A stretch of 64,000 nt of DNA from Garcia nutans (Eukaryota; Streptophyta; Magnoliopsida; Malpighiales; Euphorbiaceae), in assembly GCA_947685225.1 (NCBI GenBank), contig CANTUV010000039.1, positions 30,186,001 through 30,250,000 on the forward strand, written 5' to 3'. Position 1 is the first letter of the stretch; each line of letters starts with the position of its first letter. Position numbers and translations under genes: made by a program. Below, piece after piece: positions 31,110 through 42,029 of the stretch. The notes below the pieces were generated by a model. That model saw only the letters and a program-made list of their open reading frames with translations, was not told the DNA's origin and ran no database searches.

Positions 31110-31579
31110 CTTAGCTTTAGTCTGTTTTTGCTTGCATTTTCATATGTTTGCTAATTTGCTTTCTGTTTTGTATTTTCCTCCACTTCAATCTATATATTTC
31201 CATGTTTATATTTCTATTTGTATTTTGCTTAACATTTATTTCATTTTGCCTATGCCAATGGGGGAGAGAAAAATATAAATGGAATGTCAATAAAATTATG
31301 GGGGAGAAATAAGAAAATTATGGGGGAGAAATAAGAACAAGAACAACAATCTGTTTGAACATTTGCAAATTAGGGAAAAATGTTTATGGGGGAGTTAATT
31401 TCTTGTTGAAATTTATTGAACATTTGCAAATAAGAAAAAATGTTTGCATCAAACAATAACATGTGGACCAAGATAATCTAATAATCACAATGCTCTTAAC
31501 CATGATTGTTGCATATGTTAAGAGGGAGCATTTTAGACTTATTATTTTTCTTATCATTCCATTTGAAATTGTCAAAGTC
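31110..31579 (+). other. SIRE 3' untranslated region with repeated polypurine tracts
   Basis: Non-coding. ATGGGGGAG occurs near 31259, 31299, 31319 and 31385 in addition to the true tract before the LTR. A segment beginning GAACATTTGCAAAT is present twice (31357 and 31418). Confidence 0.8.
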
Positions 31580-31593
31580 AAAATGGGGGAGAT
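31580..31593 (+). other. Polypurine tract of SIRE
   Basis: AAAATGGGGGAGAT directly before TGTTAGAC. Confidence 0.92.
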
Positions 31594-33132
31594 TGTTAGA
31601 CAAATGACCTTAATTTTGATCCTTGACAACTCAAATGGATGATCTATTTAACTTGTGTTTGAGAAATCTTGTTGCAGGATTAGGTTACTTCAAATAAGGT
31701 GAACAGAACACTTATAGCGGTCGCACCTCACCTGAATACGACCGCTCCATGTAATTAAAAGAAGAAATCTTATCACAGTAGGTTTCGCGGTCAGAAGTTC
31801 GACCTATGTCGCGACCGCTCCTACAGAATAGCGACCGTCCGAATATTTGCACGACCGCTACTCAAGGAACTTAAATCATTACAATCACAGTAAGGTTCGC
31901 GGTGACAAGAACGGTAAATGACTCGACCTCGCTTATCACTTTAGCGACCGCCCCATTCAGAATCGCGACCGCTCTACCATTCAAGAAGAAATTGTTTGAA
32001 GAGACAGTAGGTTTCGCGTCCTCAGGAGCGTCTAGAAGTTCGACGCGAGTTTCTCAATTCGACCGCGATAATCTACATAGGGCGACCGCGACATTCAAAT
32101 TATGGCGGACATTCAATTTTGCCCTGTCAGAGAATGACACGTAATATGACCGTTATAAACCCACTTGATTATTCAAAAAGGGCGACCGCACCATTGCTAG
32201 GCGCGACCGTCCCGACAAACACAGCTGGGCAAGAAGCCGGTCCGACAAACACAGCATGGGCAAGATTCCAGCTGCAGAGCACTAAAATTTGACCGTTGAA
32301 GTCTTTTCAAAAGTAGCGACCGTCCCCTGTTAAAGGACGACCGCGAGAAGCATGAGCGCGACCATCCTTGCATGAAGGGCGACCGCGAAGTGCTTCGGGC
32401 AGTTTAAGTAAAGAAGGTCTAATCTATCAATACATTATTCTTAATGTCTATAGCGGCTAGTAAGACCACAATGGCTATAAATACAATGTCTCTCTGAGAA
32501 AACAAAAAAAGAGGAATAAGCAAGAAATCAGATTGTAATAGCCAAGCAACAAATTTTCATTTACTTAAACTTACAATTAAATTGTAATGTATGTTAGGTG
32601 TTAGCATTGAAAACACCATTGTATAAGTTTGAGTGTAAGCTTGGGAAACACTTGGGTTGAGAGAGTAAGCCTTGTAAAACTCTTGTTAGGTTGAGAGAGT
32701 AAGCCTTGTAAAACTCTTGTTAGGTTGAGAGAGTAAGCCTTGTAAAACTCTTGTTAGGTTGAGAGAGTAAGCCTTGTAAAACTCTTGTTAGGTTGTGAGA
32801 GTAAGCCTTGTAAAACTCTTGTTTGGGTTGTGAGTGTGAGCCTAAGAAAAACACTTGTGAAGTTAGGTGTGAACTTGTGAAAACACCAAAGTTGGAAGTA
32901 AGCTTGTAAAAACTTCAAAGATTAGTGGAACCTTAACAAGTTGTTAAGGAAGTGGATGTAGGATTGAAGTAAATCCGAACCACTATAAATCTTGTGTGTT
33001 CTTTCTTTCTTCCATTACTCAACCAACTCTCTATTCCGCATTTCTTGATTGTTGAGTTTTTTAAATTGTCATTAATTCTTGAGAAAACCAATTCACCCCC
33101 CCCCCCCTCTTGGTTGCCATCTTGGGACAACA
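31594..33132 (+). repeat. SIRE 3' LTR (1539 bp)
   Basis: Same as the 5' LTR except for about seven base changes, five instead of six 34-bp units (32657-32826) and a tract of 12 instead of 6 Cs near 33096. The sum of the two length changes (-34, +6) explains the exact length difference. Confidence 0.97.
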
Positions 33133-33272
33133 GGACTTAAGAGTAATTTGGGTTCTGGACCCGAGCTAAGTTTTAAACTTAAGGGTAATTTGGGTTCTGG
33201 ACCCAAGCTAAGTTCTGGACTTAAGAGTAACTTGGGTTCTGGACCCAAGCTAAGTTCTGGACTTAAGAGTAA
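33133..33272. repeat. Tandem array B, middle part
   Basis: About three units of the 42-bp repeat between the SIRE element and the solo Tekay LTR. Starts with the GGACT target duplication and ends with AGTAA. Confidence 0.85.
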
Positions 33273-35999
33273 TGTAATATCCCAATGTATGCCCTAGAAG
33301 TTTTGAATTTATGTGTATATGTTATGTTGATAAGAAGTAAAGAATTGGGAAAAGAATGTTTATGTATATGTGTTTTGGGTAAGAAAATAGGGTTTAGAGA
33401 GAATTGTATATGTTGTTTATATGATAATATATATAACATATAAGTTGGTCAAATGAGGGGTCAATGCAAGAAGATATTTTCATTTGTGATAGGTGAAATG
33501 ACTATAAAGGGCATTTGATATTAAAGGAAGCAAGAACAAATGGTTAAAGGGTGTTTTGGTAATTGCTTGAATTGAAACTCTTGGTGGAGATTTAAAGAAG
33601 AATCGACTTTGTTTTCTTCTTCTTTCTCCATTATTGTTGGCCGGCCATCCAAGAAGAGAAAGAGCAAGAGAGGTGTTCTTGATGCTAGAAGCAAATTGAA
33701 GGATGAATCAAAGGGTGAAGTTGGAGATTTGTGAAATTTCTTCATCTAAGGTTAGTACTCTCTTGTTTTCTTTTGTTAATCTTGAAGTTGTGTCTAAGGT
33801 GAATTGTGATTTGTTGGTGTGATGTTTTGGTGTGTTGAGTGGTGTTTATAAGTGTTAGAATTGATTGTAAGTTAAAAGATTGAATTGGTGATTGGTTTGG
33901 CCTTGAATATGGTAAGTTATGTGGAGGTTGATAGTGGAAGATCAAGAGTGAATTTGGTTTTAGGGTTTTGATGTGATGAATGATTAAATGTATGGTTAAT
34001 TGTGATTATTGTGTTAAACATGCAAAATAAGTGTTAATGACTTTGATTACATCCATTTGAATGAGTTTATGTTGTGTATCATGTGTTTAAATGCAATTAG
34101 AAGTGTTTTGGCCACAAATAGGGTTTTGTTCTTAAGTGACACGGCCAAAAGCAAGGAGAGACACGGCCAATTCATGAGAGACATGGCCAAGTCAAGGAAA
34201 ATTGAGCCGTGTTGGATTGATTTTGGAGGGACACGGCCGTGTCTTATGCATGTGTTTGCTACTGCCAATTGGTTTTTAGAGACACGGCCACAAGCTTGGC
34301 CGTGTCCCATGAGGGTGTTTGCTACTGTGATGGTTCTTGACTTTTCTCACTTTGTTTTGACTCTTCAAAGGTTTTGTTGTTCCTAAATCTAAACATAAAC
34401 ATTCTAAACACTTTGAAAACAAAGAATGATCTAAATAAATAGATGTGGAACTTACATTCATATGATGTTGAGATTATAGCACACATTTGATGAGATTGAT
34501 GAAGCATATGAACAATTTTAGGCTATATGCATTGTGAATGGTAATGTGATATGTACTTTGAAATATTGTATCAATGATGCATATGATTATGTATAAACAA
34601 TGTTATGTTTTGCATTGTGAATCTTGTGAATGGTAGTATGTTATTTGAACAATGTGACTAATATTATGACTTGTATAGTGTGGAAGAAATGAGGATCGTC
34701 CAAAAAGGTATGTGCAATGCAATTTATTATAATAAATGTCTTAATAATGAATGTTGTCAATGTGTTTTGAGAAATGATGAAATGTGAGATCATCATGGTT
34801 GATAATAATGATTGAAATGTTATAAAGGGATATGTTGTTTATATGATGATTCAATTGAAAGACATAAGGCATGTTTGCCTAATTGATGATGAGAATTGAG
34901 AATGAAAGTAATAAATGAATTGTGTAACTAATGTGTTATTCCATTTTCAGAGTTTGTTGTTGGTGGCATGCCTAAAATGAGTAACAATCTCTTGAAGTTA
35001 GGTTGGCTAAGTCCTTGAAGCCTAATTGAGATGTTACAACCCTTGAAGCTAGGTTGGATTGGTTCTTGAAGCCAAGTTGGGTTGATGCTTAGCATGCTTT
35101 GCTCCCCTTGAAGCTTGGTTGAACCTAATCCTTGAAGCCTAGTTGGGTCTATGATAATGATAAATGTGATGAATAAACCAAAGCATTACTCTGAAAATTG
35201 AATAGCATATTAGTGTCGTTTGGGCCCGAGTCTGTTGTTGTTGTCAATATGATATATATAAATGTTGTAATAAACGAGTAATGAAATCTATGGTGGATTT
35301 GGTTGGAAATGTGATTCATGATTGATGAATTGTGAATAAAATAATGACATGAAATTTTATGTAATATGTGTATTGAAATATTGATTTTGAGTATTAATGT
35401 TGGATTGATGATTGGTGATAATGACATGATATATAATGAAGGTATTAATATGTTGATGGTGATTATTAGTAATGAATTGTGGTTGGTGAAAACGATATGT
35501 ATATAATACATGAAATTAGTCAAGATATATGAAAGGTGCAATTTAAAAGGAAAACATGATAAGAAACTAATGGCACATGGAATTGATATATCATTATATA
35601 TTAGTATTTTTATAATGTATGTTTATATGTTATTTTGTACTACTAAGCTCTCGGGCTTAGCGCGGATGTGTAATCGCGCAGGTAGTTTGGTGGAGGATAT
35701 GAAGTCTTTCGTTATGCCATGAGAAGAGTAAGAGTTTGTCGAGACCAACTAGAGGGTAATGCATACATGTATAACTTTTAATTTTGATGTATTTCTGACG
35801 AGAGGATATTTATATGTATAAATGAAGTTTTGATAAAGATAATGATTTTGTAAATGTTATGTAAATTAACGTATTGTGGTTTGAACTCTGTTACAGGTTT
35901 TTATAAGGAAACAAAAAGTGACATCCTTATACTGTATATACTTACTGTATGTATACTAGGTATATGTATAGTACTTATATAGGGTATCGGGGTGTTACA
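33273..35999 (+). mobile_element. Solo Tekay-type LTR (2727 bp)
   Basis: TGTAATATCCC to GGGTGTTACA with the target duplication AGTAA at 33268-33272 and 36000-36004, and no internal region: a solo LTR left by recombination between two LTRs. It keeps the long inverted repeat (34929-34954 with 35187-35212), the double hairpin (35641-35680) and a near-perfect U3 inverted repeat (33407-33442). Its 3' part (GAGACCAACTAGAGG and the neighbouring 150 bp) is close to the LTR of the young non-coding element at 42030-52213. Confidence 0.93.
34138..34320. repeat. ACACGGCC/GGCCGTGT array in the solo LTR
   Basis: Five ACACGGCC or ACATGGCC and two or more GGCCGTGT words in about 180 bp, otherwise AT-rich. 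The word TTTGCTACTG follows two of them. Confidence 0.8.
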
Positions 36000-36080
36000 A
36001 GTAATTTGGATTCTAGACCCTAGATGGTTTGGGTTCTAGACCCGGTTTGAGTTCTCGACTCGGAAAAGACTTGGGTTGTT
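36000..36080. repeat. Tandem array B, right part
   Basis: The array resumes after the solo LTR. The last 55 bp repeat the order seen at 22932-22985 (ACCCGGTTTRAGTTCT, then CTCGGAAAAGACTTGGG), so the array also has a higher-order repeat. Confidence 0.8.
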
Positions 36081-36099
36081 CCATTCTTTAATGGATTAC

Positions 36100-36835
36100 G
36101 GGTTTTTACTTACCAAAAATAGATCTTTATCTATTGGAAATTGGGTCTTTACCGTTGAAACATAGATCTTTATCCATTGAGTATTGGGTCTTTACCCTTG
36201 AAATATGGATCTTTATCCATTGGAGATGGGGTCTTTAACCTTGAAACATGGATCTTTATCCATTAGAGATTGGGTCTTTACCCTTGAAATATGGATCTTT
36301 ATCCATTGAAGATCGGGGTTTTTACCCTTGAAAGATGGATCTTTATCCATTGGAGATTAGGTCTTTACCCTTGAAATATGGATCTTTATCCATTAGAGAT
36401 CGGGTCTTTACCCTTAAAATATGGATCTTTATCCATTAGAGATCGAGGCTTTACCCTTGAAACATGGATCTTTATCCATTAGAGATCGGGTCTTTACCCT
36501 TGAAACATGAAAATCGGGTCTTTACCCTTGAAACATGGATCTTTATCCATTGGAGATCGGGACTTTACCCTTGAAACATGGATCTTTATCCATTAGAGAT
36601 TTGGTCTTTACCCTTGAAATATGAATCTTTATCCATTGGAGATCGGGTCTTTACCTTTGAAATATGAATCTTTATCTATTAGAGATCGGGTCTTTACCCT
36701 TGAAATATGGATCTTTATCCATTGGAAATCGAGTCTTTACCCTTAAAACATGGATCTTTATCCATTGGAAATCGGGTCTTTACCCTTGAAACATGGATCT
36801 TTATCCATTGGAGATCAGATCTTTACCCTGGCTTC
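36100..36835. repeat. Tandem array A, about 17 units of about 43 bp
   Basis: Each unit holds GGGT-CTTT-ACCC and GGAT-CTTT-ATCC, two 4-bp stems around the same CTTT loop, joined by TTGAAAYAT and CATTRGAGAT. One unit near 36505 is shortened. It lies in the 3' untranslated part of the Tat-like element, where such arrays are known in Tat/Ogre elements. Confidence 0.92.
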
Positions 36836-39316
36836 AGCTCTTTTAGCTGGACCGATCTTTTGTCTTTTGCATCTTCATTCTTTTGAGAGTTCTAATTTTC
36901 TTCTTTCTCCATTCTTCTTTTTTTTTGTTCTTCCTTTGCACTTTTACAAAAAAATTTCAGCCATTTTTTAGCTAGCCTTCATATCTTCTCCTTGCCCCCT
37001 GCATGGCAAGATATTTGAAAGTGAGTTTGAAAATGCTTTGTACATGCATAAACTCAAAAATTGAAAAAGGAGAAACTTTGCCCCCTGTGTAGGCTCAAAC
37101 CCATGATTTTCCTATGTGGGCTCTAATTGATGTTTGTCTTGTCTAGATCTCCACATAAATGACTATTTCTTCTTTTGCAAAATGACTGGAGCTTCCTTAT
37201 GCAATAGGCTTTCCATCCCCTTGATTCAATATCTTCTTTTGATTTTTTACTTCACAGGGTGTTTGCTGTTCACTTTGACAAAGAATAGACAATACAAGAC
37301 AAGAAAGTACGATATGATATGCTCATGTATGCATGATATGCATGAATAATACTTATAATGGTTTCATCGACTCATAGACTGAGGTTATCAGCTGAAATGT
37401 TATTATAGATTTCTTCTAGATGCCCGTTCAGGTCTTGCACTGGAATGGCAGAAGGCTTCACTTTTATGGCTTTTATCTTCGAGATATTGAAAACATGAAT
37501 AATGGAGGCCCCAAGCAGCAGAGATACATCCATTCCAAACTATGTTTTGGCATGTCAGTTGGTAGCTTCTTCATAACCTTGCTAATAATCATTTACTTTG
37601 CCCAATGTGTCCTTTGAGGTTTAATGGTTCAACATACTGCCCTTAACTTGAAGGCTTTGTAATAATTTTTTCTTCTTTCTTTTCTTTTTGTTTTCAATTT
37701 CTAATTTTGATTTTGAAATCAAATATTGGCTTTGCTAAATTAATATCAATTTATCTCAGGACTTGATCTTTCAAATTAACATATCTATAACATGACAACT
37801 CTAGTTACCGTACTAAACTTGGGAATCATTTCTATTTAAGCAAGAATTGTTGCACTTCAGATAGGCACATGCACATTACTTGGCCAAAGGTCTCATTGAT
37901 TTTAAATATTGTCTATCTCATATGCATGCTTATTCAAACTATCTCCACTAACAGACTCTACCTACCAAGAGAGATCAACAAATCTTTGATAGGCTTAAAA
38001 TGGGGTCTACAAGGGACATGGGTTAAATAAAGGCTATTTGTAAGTCAGAGCCGTTGTGACACTAAGGGCCAACTCTCACACTACAAATTTCTTTTTTGAA
38101 CTTTAGGCAGCTGGGAGCAATCTTTCTAGACTCCAAATTTCTTCTATCTTCTTGGCATTAATCTGGATCTTGATTAGGACGGTCTTTGCCCTTATAAAAT
38201 GGTTGATACCCACATTTCTTTTCTTTTCTTCTTCTTCCTTTTCTTTCTTTTTTATTTTTTATTTATCTTTCTTTTTCTTTATCATTTTGTCCTTATTCTC
38301 TGTAAGATTGTTAAATATAGGACTTTCAAAAACTAGATGGCCTTTCTTCTTTTCTCTGATTTTGATTGAATCTTTGGTTGGGTTGGACTAATTCAAGTCA
38401 AACTGTCCTTATAAACCAAATGAAAGCCTTTTTCTGCCTTAGGCAAAAGAGAACTCGGTTGGATTTCGGAACCATTTTGAGTTTTATTTATTTTTTTCTT
38501 TTTCTTTTCTTTTTTCCTTTTTTTTTCTTTTGTCCATTTTTTCTTTTCTTTTCTCTTTTTTTCTTTCTTCTTTTCTTTTTTTTTTGGTTCTAGCTCTAAA
38601 AGAGTTGTCTTGTTTGTACCAACTTGTATTTCTAATAATGGATGAGTGGAGTGGTATCAATCTACTTCAGTCTTGATTTTATTTGTGATATTTGGTCTAA
38701 TTCAGGAGAACTTCAACTACCCTTATGGTCTTGAGAACTTCAACTATCTTTATGATCTTGACTATTCATTCCTTTCTTTGATCTTCTTGCCTCTTCACCT
38801 TAGTGATCATAAGACTTGTCAAAAGTATCACAACAGCTCAAGGTAGGTTGTTGGGGTTTGTAAGTCAATGAAAAGAAAGCTAAAATTTCATGAAGGCTCA
38901 AAAGGACAACTATGGATTGATATTTAATTGAGTGGATACTAGTTGTTGGCTCATTAAATAATGCCTAAATCATCTCTCTCTTAAACAAGTAGAGTTCAAT
39001 TTCACCTCAAAAGTTTTTCAAAGCATGTTCTAAGACTGACTAGGACCTAGACAATGGTAATTATGCAGGAGCCCTCTCTAAGTAAGCATACACAACTCAA
39101 TGCTATAGAGTAATTCCCTCACCTAGTAAAGTCATTCGAATCATGATGGCTAGAAACATTAATTTATGAATATCAAGCTAGATTTCTCATTGGTTAAGCA
39201 CCAAAATGAACAAAGACCAACAAAAATTTTAATGAAAGTAATTTATTCAAATAAAAATAGAAAAACATAATTGTTCCAATTAAATATTAAAGAAAGCAAA
39301 ATAAATAGAGCAATAT
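36836..39316 (-). other. Tat-like 3' internal region without recognisable genes
   Basis: About 2.5 kb between gag and array A. No protease, RT or integrase on either strand. It contains two polypurine-tract-like motifs (36989 and 37079, minus strand) and a long pyrimidine tract (38217-38590). Confidence 0.7.
38217..38590. repeat. Long polypyrimidine tracts
   Basis: Three T/C-rich blocks (38217-38300, 38480-38590 and connecting sequence); on the element's strand these are purine-rich. Confidence 0.85.
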
Positions 39317-40730
39317 TCAAGCTAAGGAAAGTTTGTTGAGTTGAGCTCCTTCTCCTTTCATATCTTCAACATTCCCATCTTGAAAGGAGGATAAGACAAG
39401 ATCTTCCTCTAATCCTCCTCCTACCATGAAAGCTGTTGGTGGCGGCACTCTGTTGAACTTAGGCAGAGAATTACTTTTGGTATTGGGCTTATCCGGCTCG
39501 GGTAGCATGCCACTGTCAATCAAAATTTGGATCTCATGTTTTAGTCGCAAGCATTTGTCTTTCTCATGTCCTTGTGTCTGATGAAACCCACAAAAGGCTT
39601 TAGTATTAAATTTTAGAGGTAAAGGATTCGGCAAAGGTCGAGGGGCCAATGGCTGTAATAGTCCCTTCTTTTGTAGCTTGTTGAAGACCCAAGACAAAGG
39701 CTTCCCCAGATTTGAAAAATTGCCTTCTATTTGCTTGACCAGTTGAATTAACATCAACTTCCTTTTGCATGCTTTGATTACCCGATTGGTAATTCCCTTT
39801 CTCATTCCTTCTTGCCGAAAAGCGGTTCTTCTCCCTTTCCCATTCTTCAATTTGCATACCAGCTTGGAGAAGATCTTTGAAATCACAGATGAGTGTATGA
39901 GACATCCTTTCATGAAGACTAGGCAAGACGCCTCTGACAATCATCTCTATTTGATCAGATTCATTGGGCCTCTTCTTGAGCAAAGCAGCCTTATTTCTCC
40001 ATCTTTTCACATAGTCCACAAAATTCTTATTTGGCCTTTATCTAGTGGACTCAACTTCCATTAAGGTAACTTTCATCTCAACATTGTATCCATATTATTG
40101 GATGAAGGCCTTGTATAGCAGATCCCAATTCTTTTGTGTGCCATCATCTAAGGTATTGAACCAATTTTGGATAACAGGGTCCAATGAGAGCATGAAGTAC
40201 CTTAGAGTTTGAGCCTTAGTAGCTCGGGTAGACTGCATAGCAGTGATATACTGCTTTACATGGAGGTGAGGATTTTTGGTTCCATCAAACTTTACAAAGG
40301 ATGGCATCTTGAACTTGTATGAAACGTCTTTGTCTAGATCAAATAATTTATCAACTTCGGACATTTCTTCGGTTTTCATCTTCTTCTCAAATTTCTTTTC
40401 CAAATTCGCTATCATCTTTTCAACATCAGAAGTTTCAGTTTTCTCCATAGCTGATCTTTCAACAATCTTTGGTTCTTTCTTCTTGTCTTGAGGATCTTGG
40501 AAGTATTGAATTCAATCGTCATCATCAATGATCACCTTATCATCATCAAAAACTACTTCGCCAACTTTAGCCTTCCCCTTATCTTTCTTGGTGCTAGCAG
40601 ACGCTTCGGCATTGTTCTTTAAAATTGTAGCCAATTAGTTCTTCATGATCTCAGCTAAGGCCTCTTTTATTTCTTCTATCTTGGCATTGAGGGCGTCATC
40701 CACCATTCTTTGAATTTGTTCGGGCTCCAT
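39317..40730 (-). pseudogene. Gag of the Tat-like element, broken
   Basis: On the minus strand the likely start is the ATG at 40730 (MEPEQIQRMVDDALNAKI). It continues through in-frame stops to KFDGTKNPHLHVKQY, PVIQNWF and WDLLYKAFI (near 40100-40280), which is the retrotransposon Gag core. Next come DYVKRWRNKAALL and GVLPSLHERM. After a frameshift near 39640 there is an atypical zinc-binding-like segment FCGFHQTQGHEKDKC with LKHEIQILIDSG (39510-39610), a form seen in Tat/Ogre Gag proteins. No pol follows. It would form the particle of a non-autonomous element if intact. Confidence 0.75.
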
Positions 40731-41891
40731 TACTTTTGGTGAGAAAGTGATTGAGTTGTTGCTAGATTCTTCATTTTCGACGTAGGTCAGATTGTTGTAA
40801 GCTTTCAAACTATCGTAATCCAGGGCTGTGAGCCAGAAAGGATTAATGATATGAGATGCAAATGCATGCATGTATGCATGTATGCATAAATAATAGACAA
40901 AGATAAGTAGGACGTTCCTTCCAACCTTATAAATTCCACACACGAATGACAAGTCTTTTTTCCTAGGTAATATGGTTAACAAAATACCAATATGGGGTAT
41001 CTTGTTTTTGAAAATTTTCCTCGGACGTTTCAACCAATAGTTATATTTTCAAAAATAGAAATTAGTTCATGATAATTCCCATTAATTATGTTTTAATCCA
41101 TTCAACCAACTAAAGTAGCTTTTATGCTATATTGGATTAAACTAAATTAAGAGGTTTATTATAAATAGATTTCTTACTTGAAAAAGTAACTAATGATTCA
41201 AGCCAAAAATAAGCCCATGATTAATTATTATTAGTATAAACTAGGCTCACAATTGATTTTTGGTATTTCATAATTGATCTAAATAATTTGCAAACTCTTT
41301 GTAAGAAAAGGTTGGATGAAAATAATTTTATCTCTAAGCCCATTGTAAAAAGATTTTAGAAAAAATGGATTTTGGACTTTGTATTTGAATCATGAGAAAA
41401 GTATTTTTGATTTGTTTTTTAGAAAAATTTTATGTCCAAAGACCATTTTAAAAAATTTTAAAAATAACTTTGGTCTTTTGGACTTTAAAGAAAAATTTAT
41501 TTTGAGCTTACAATATATGTAGGTCATATTAGAAAAAGAACAAACCAAATAAGCCATGATTTAAGCTAAGATAAATTAACCATAGTCAAACAACAAGCAT
41601 TTGGGGTAAAATCCTAAGGAAAGTAACTAGGCCAATTACATGAGCTTTAGTCTTTAGGTTGAAAGGCTTAGGTTCCCATAGCAAGAATATACCAAAGGGT
41701 ACAAGGCTATAAGTGGTTATGCCTTGCTCGATCTCTATACCTTGAGTGAAAGTATGGTATCCCTTACATAACACAACACGGGTAACACGGGCGTCTTAAC
41801 TCACGCACACGATGCAATCTAATATGATGCAATGGATAATATCATGATAAGAAAGAATAAAATAATATAAAAATCAATGGAATCAACTTCT
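40731..41891 (-). other. Leader of the Tat-like element
   Basis: Non-coding stretch between the primer binding site and gag. No family match. A small TGCATGTA-rich patch lies near 40862. Confidence 0.6.
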
Positions 41892-41913
41892 CTTATCCCC
41901 AGTGGAGTTGCCA
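41892..41913 (-). other. Primer binding site of the Tat-like element
   Basis: On the minus strand TGGCAACTCCACTGGGGA follows the 5' LTR by one base. The form resembles the tRNA-Arg type sites reported for Ogre/Tat elements; the tRNA match was not checked. Confidence 0.7.
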
Positions 41914-41914
41914 C

Positions 41915-42029
41915 TGTGAGCGGAGATTTTTGCCCCCACTCCCGGTAAAATAGTTCTTGCGACTTCGGCACTGTTTAGGCTCGGGGACTTAGAGAACACG
42001 GGCCTAAGCCTGGAGAAAATAAAGTCGCC
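41915..42029 (-). repeat. Tat-like 5' LTR, first part
   Basis: Starts TGTGAGCGGAGATTTTTGCC and is collinear with 20766-20880. It is cut after GTCGCC by the young non-coding Tekay element and continues at 52219. Confidence 0.92.

Larger units (their letters stand above)
23098..33132 (+). mobile_element. SIRE-type Ty1/copia element with a 3' ORF
   Basis: A 10,035-bp element with LTRs of 1567 and 1539 bp, primer binding site, gag, pol, a third ORF and a polypurine tract, flanked by the target duplication GGACT (23093-23097 and 33133-33137). The large Gag with two zinc knuckles, the size and the extra ORF after pol identify the SIRE (Maximus) lineage. The two LTRs differ by about seven base changes, one 34-bp repeat unit and a C-tract length, so the insertion is recent. 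A deletion in protease/integrase (near 26650) means this copy cannot supply its own protease. Confidence 0.95.

Noticed and set aside
36750..36971. Frame of 73 codons at the end of tandem array A
   Set aside because: A by-product of the 43-bp repeat; repetitive translation with no family.
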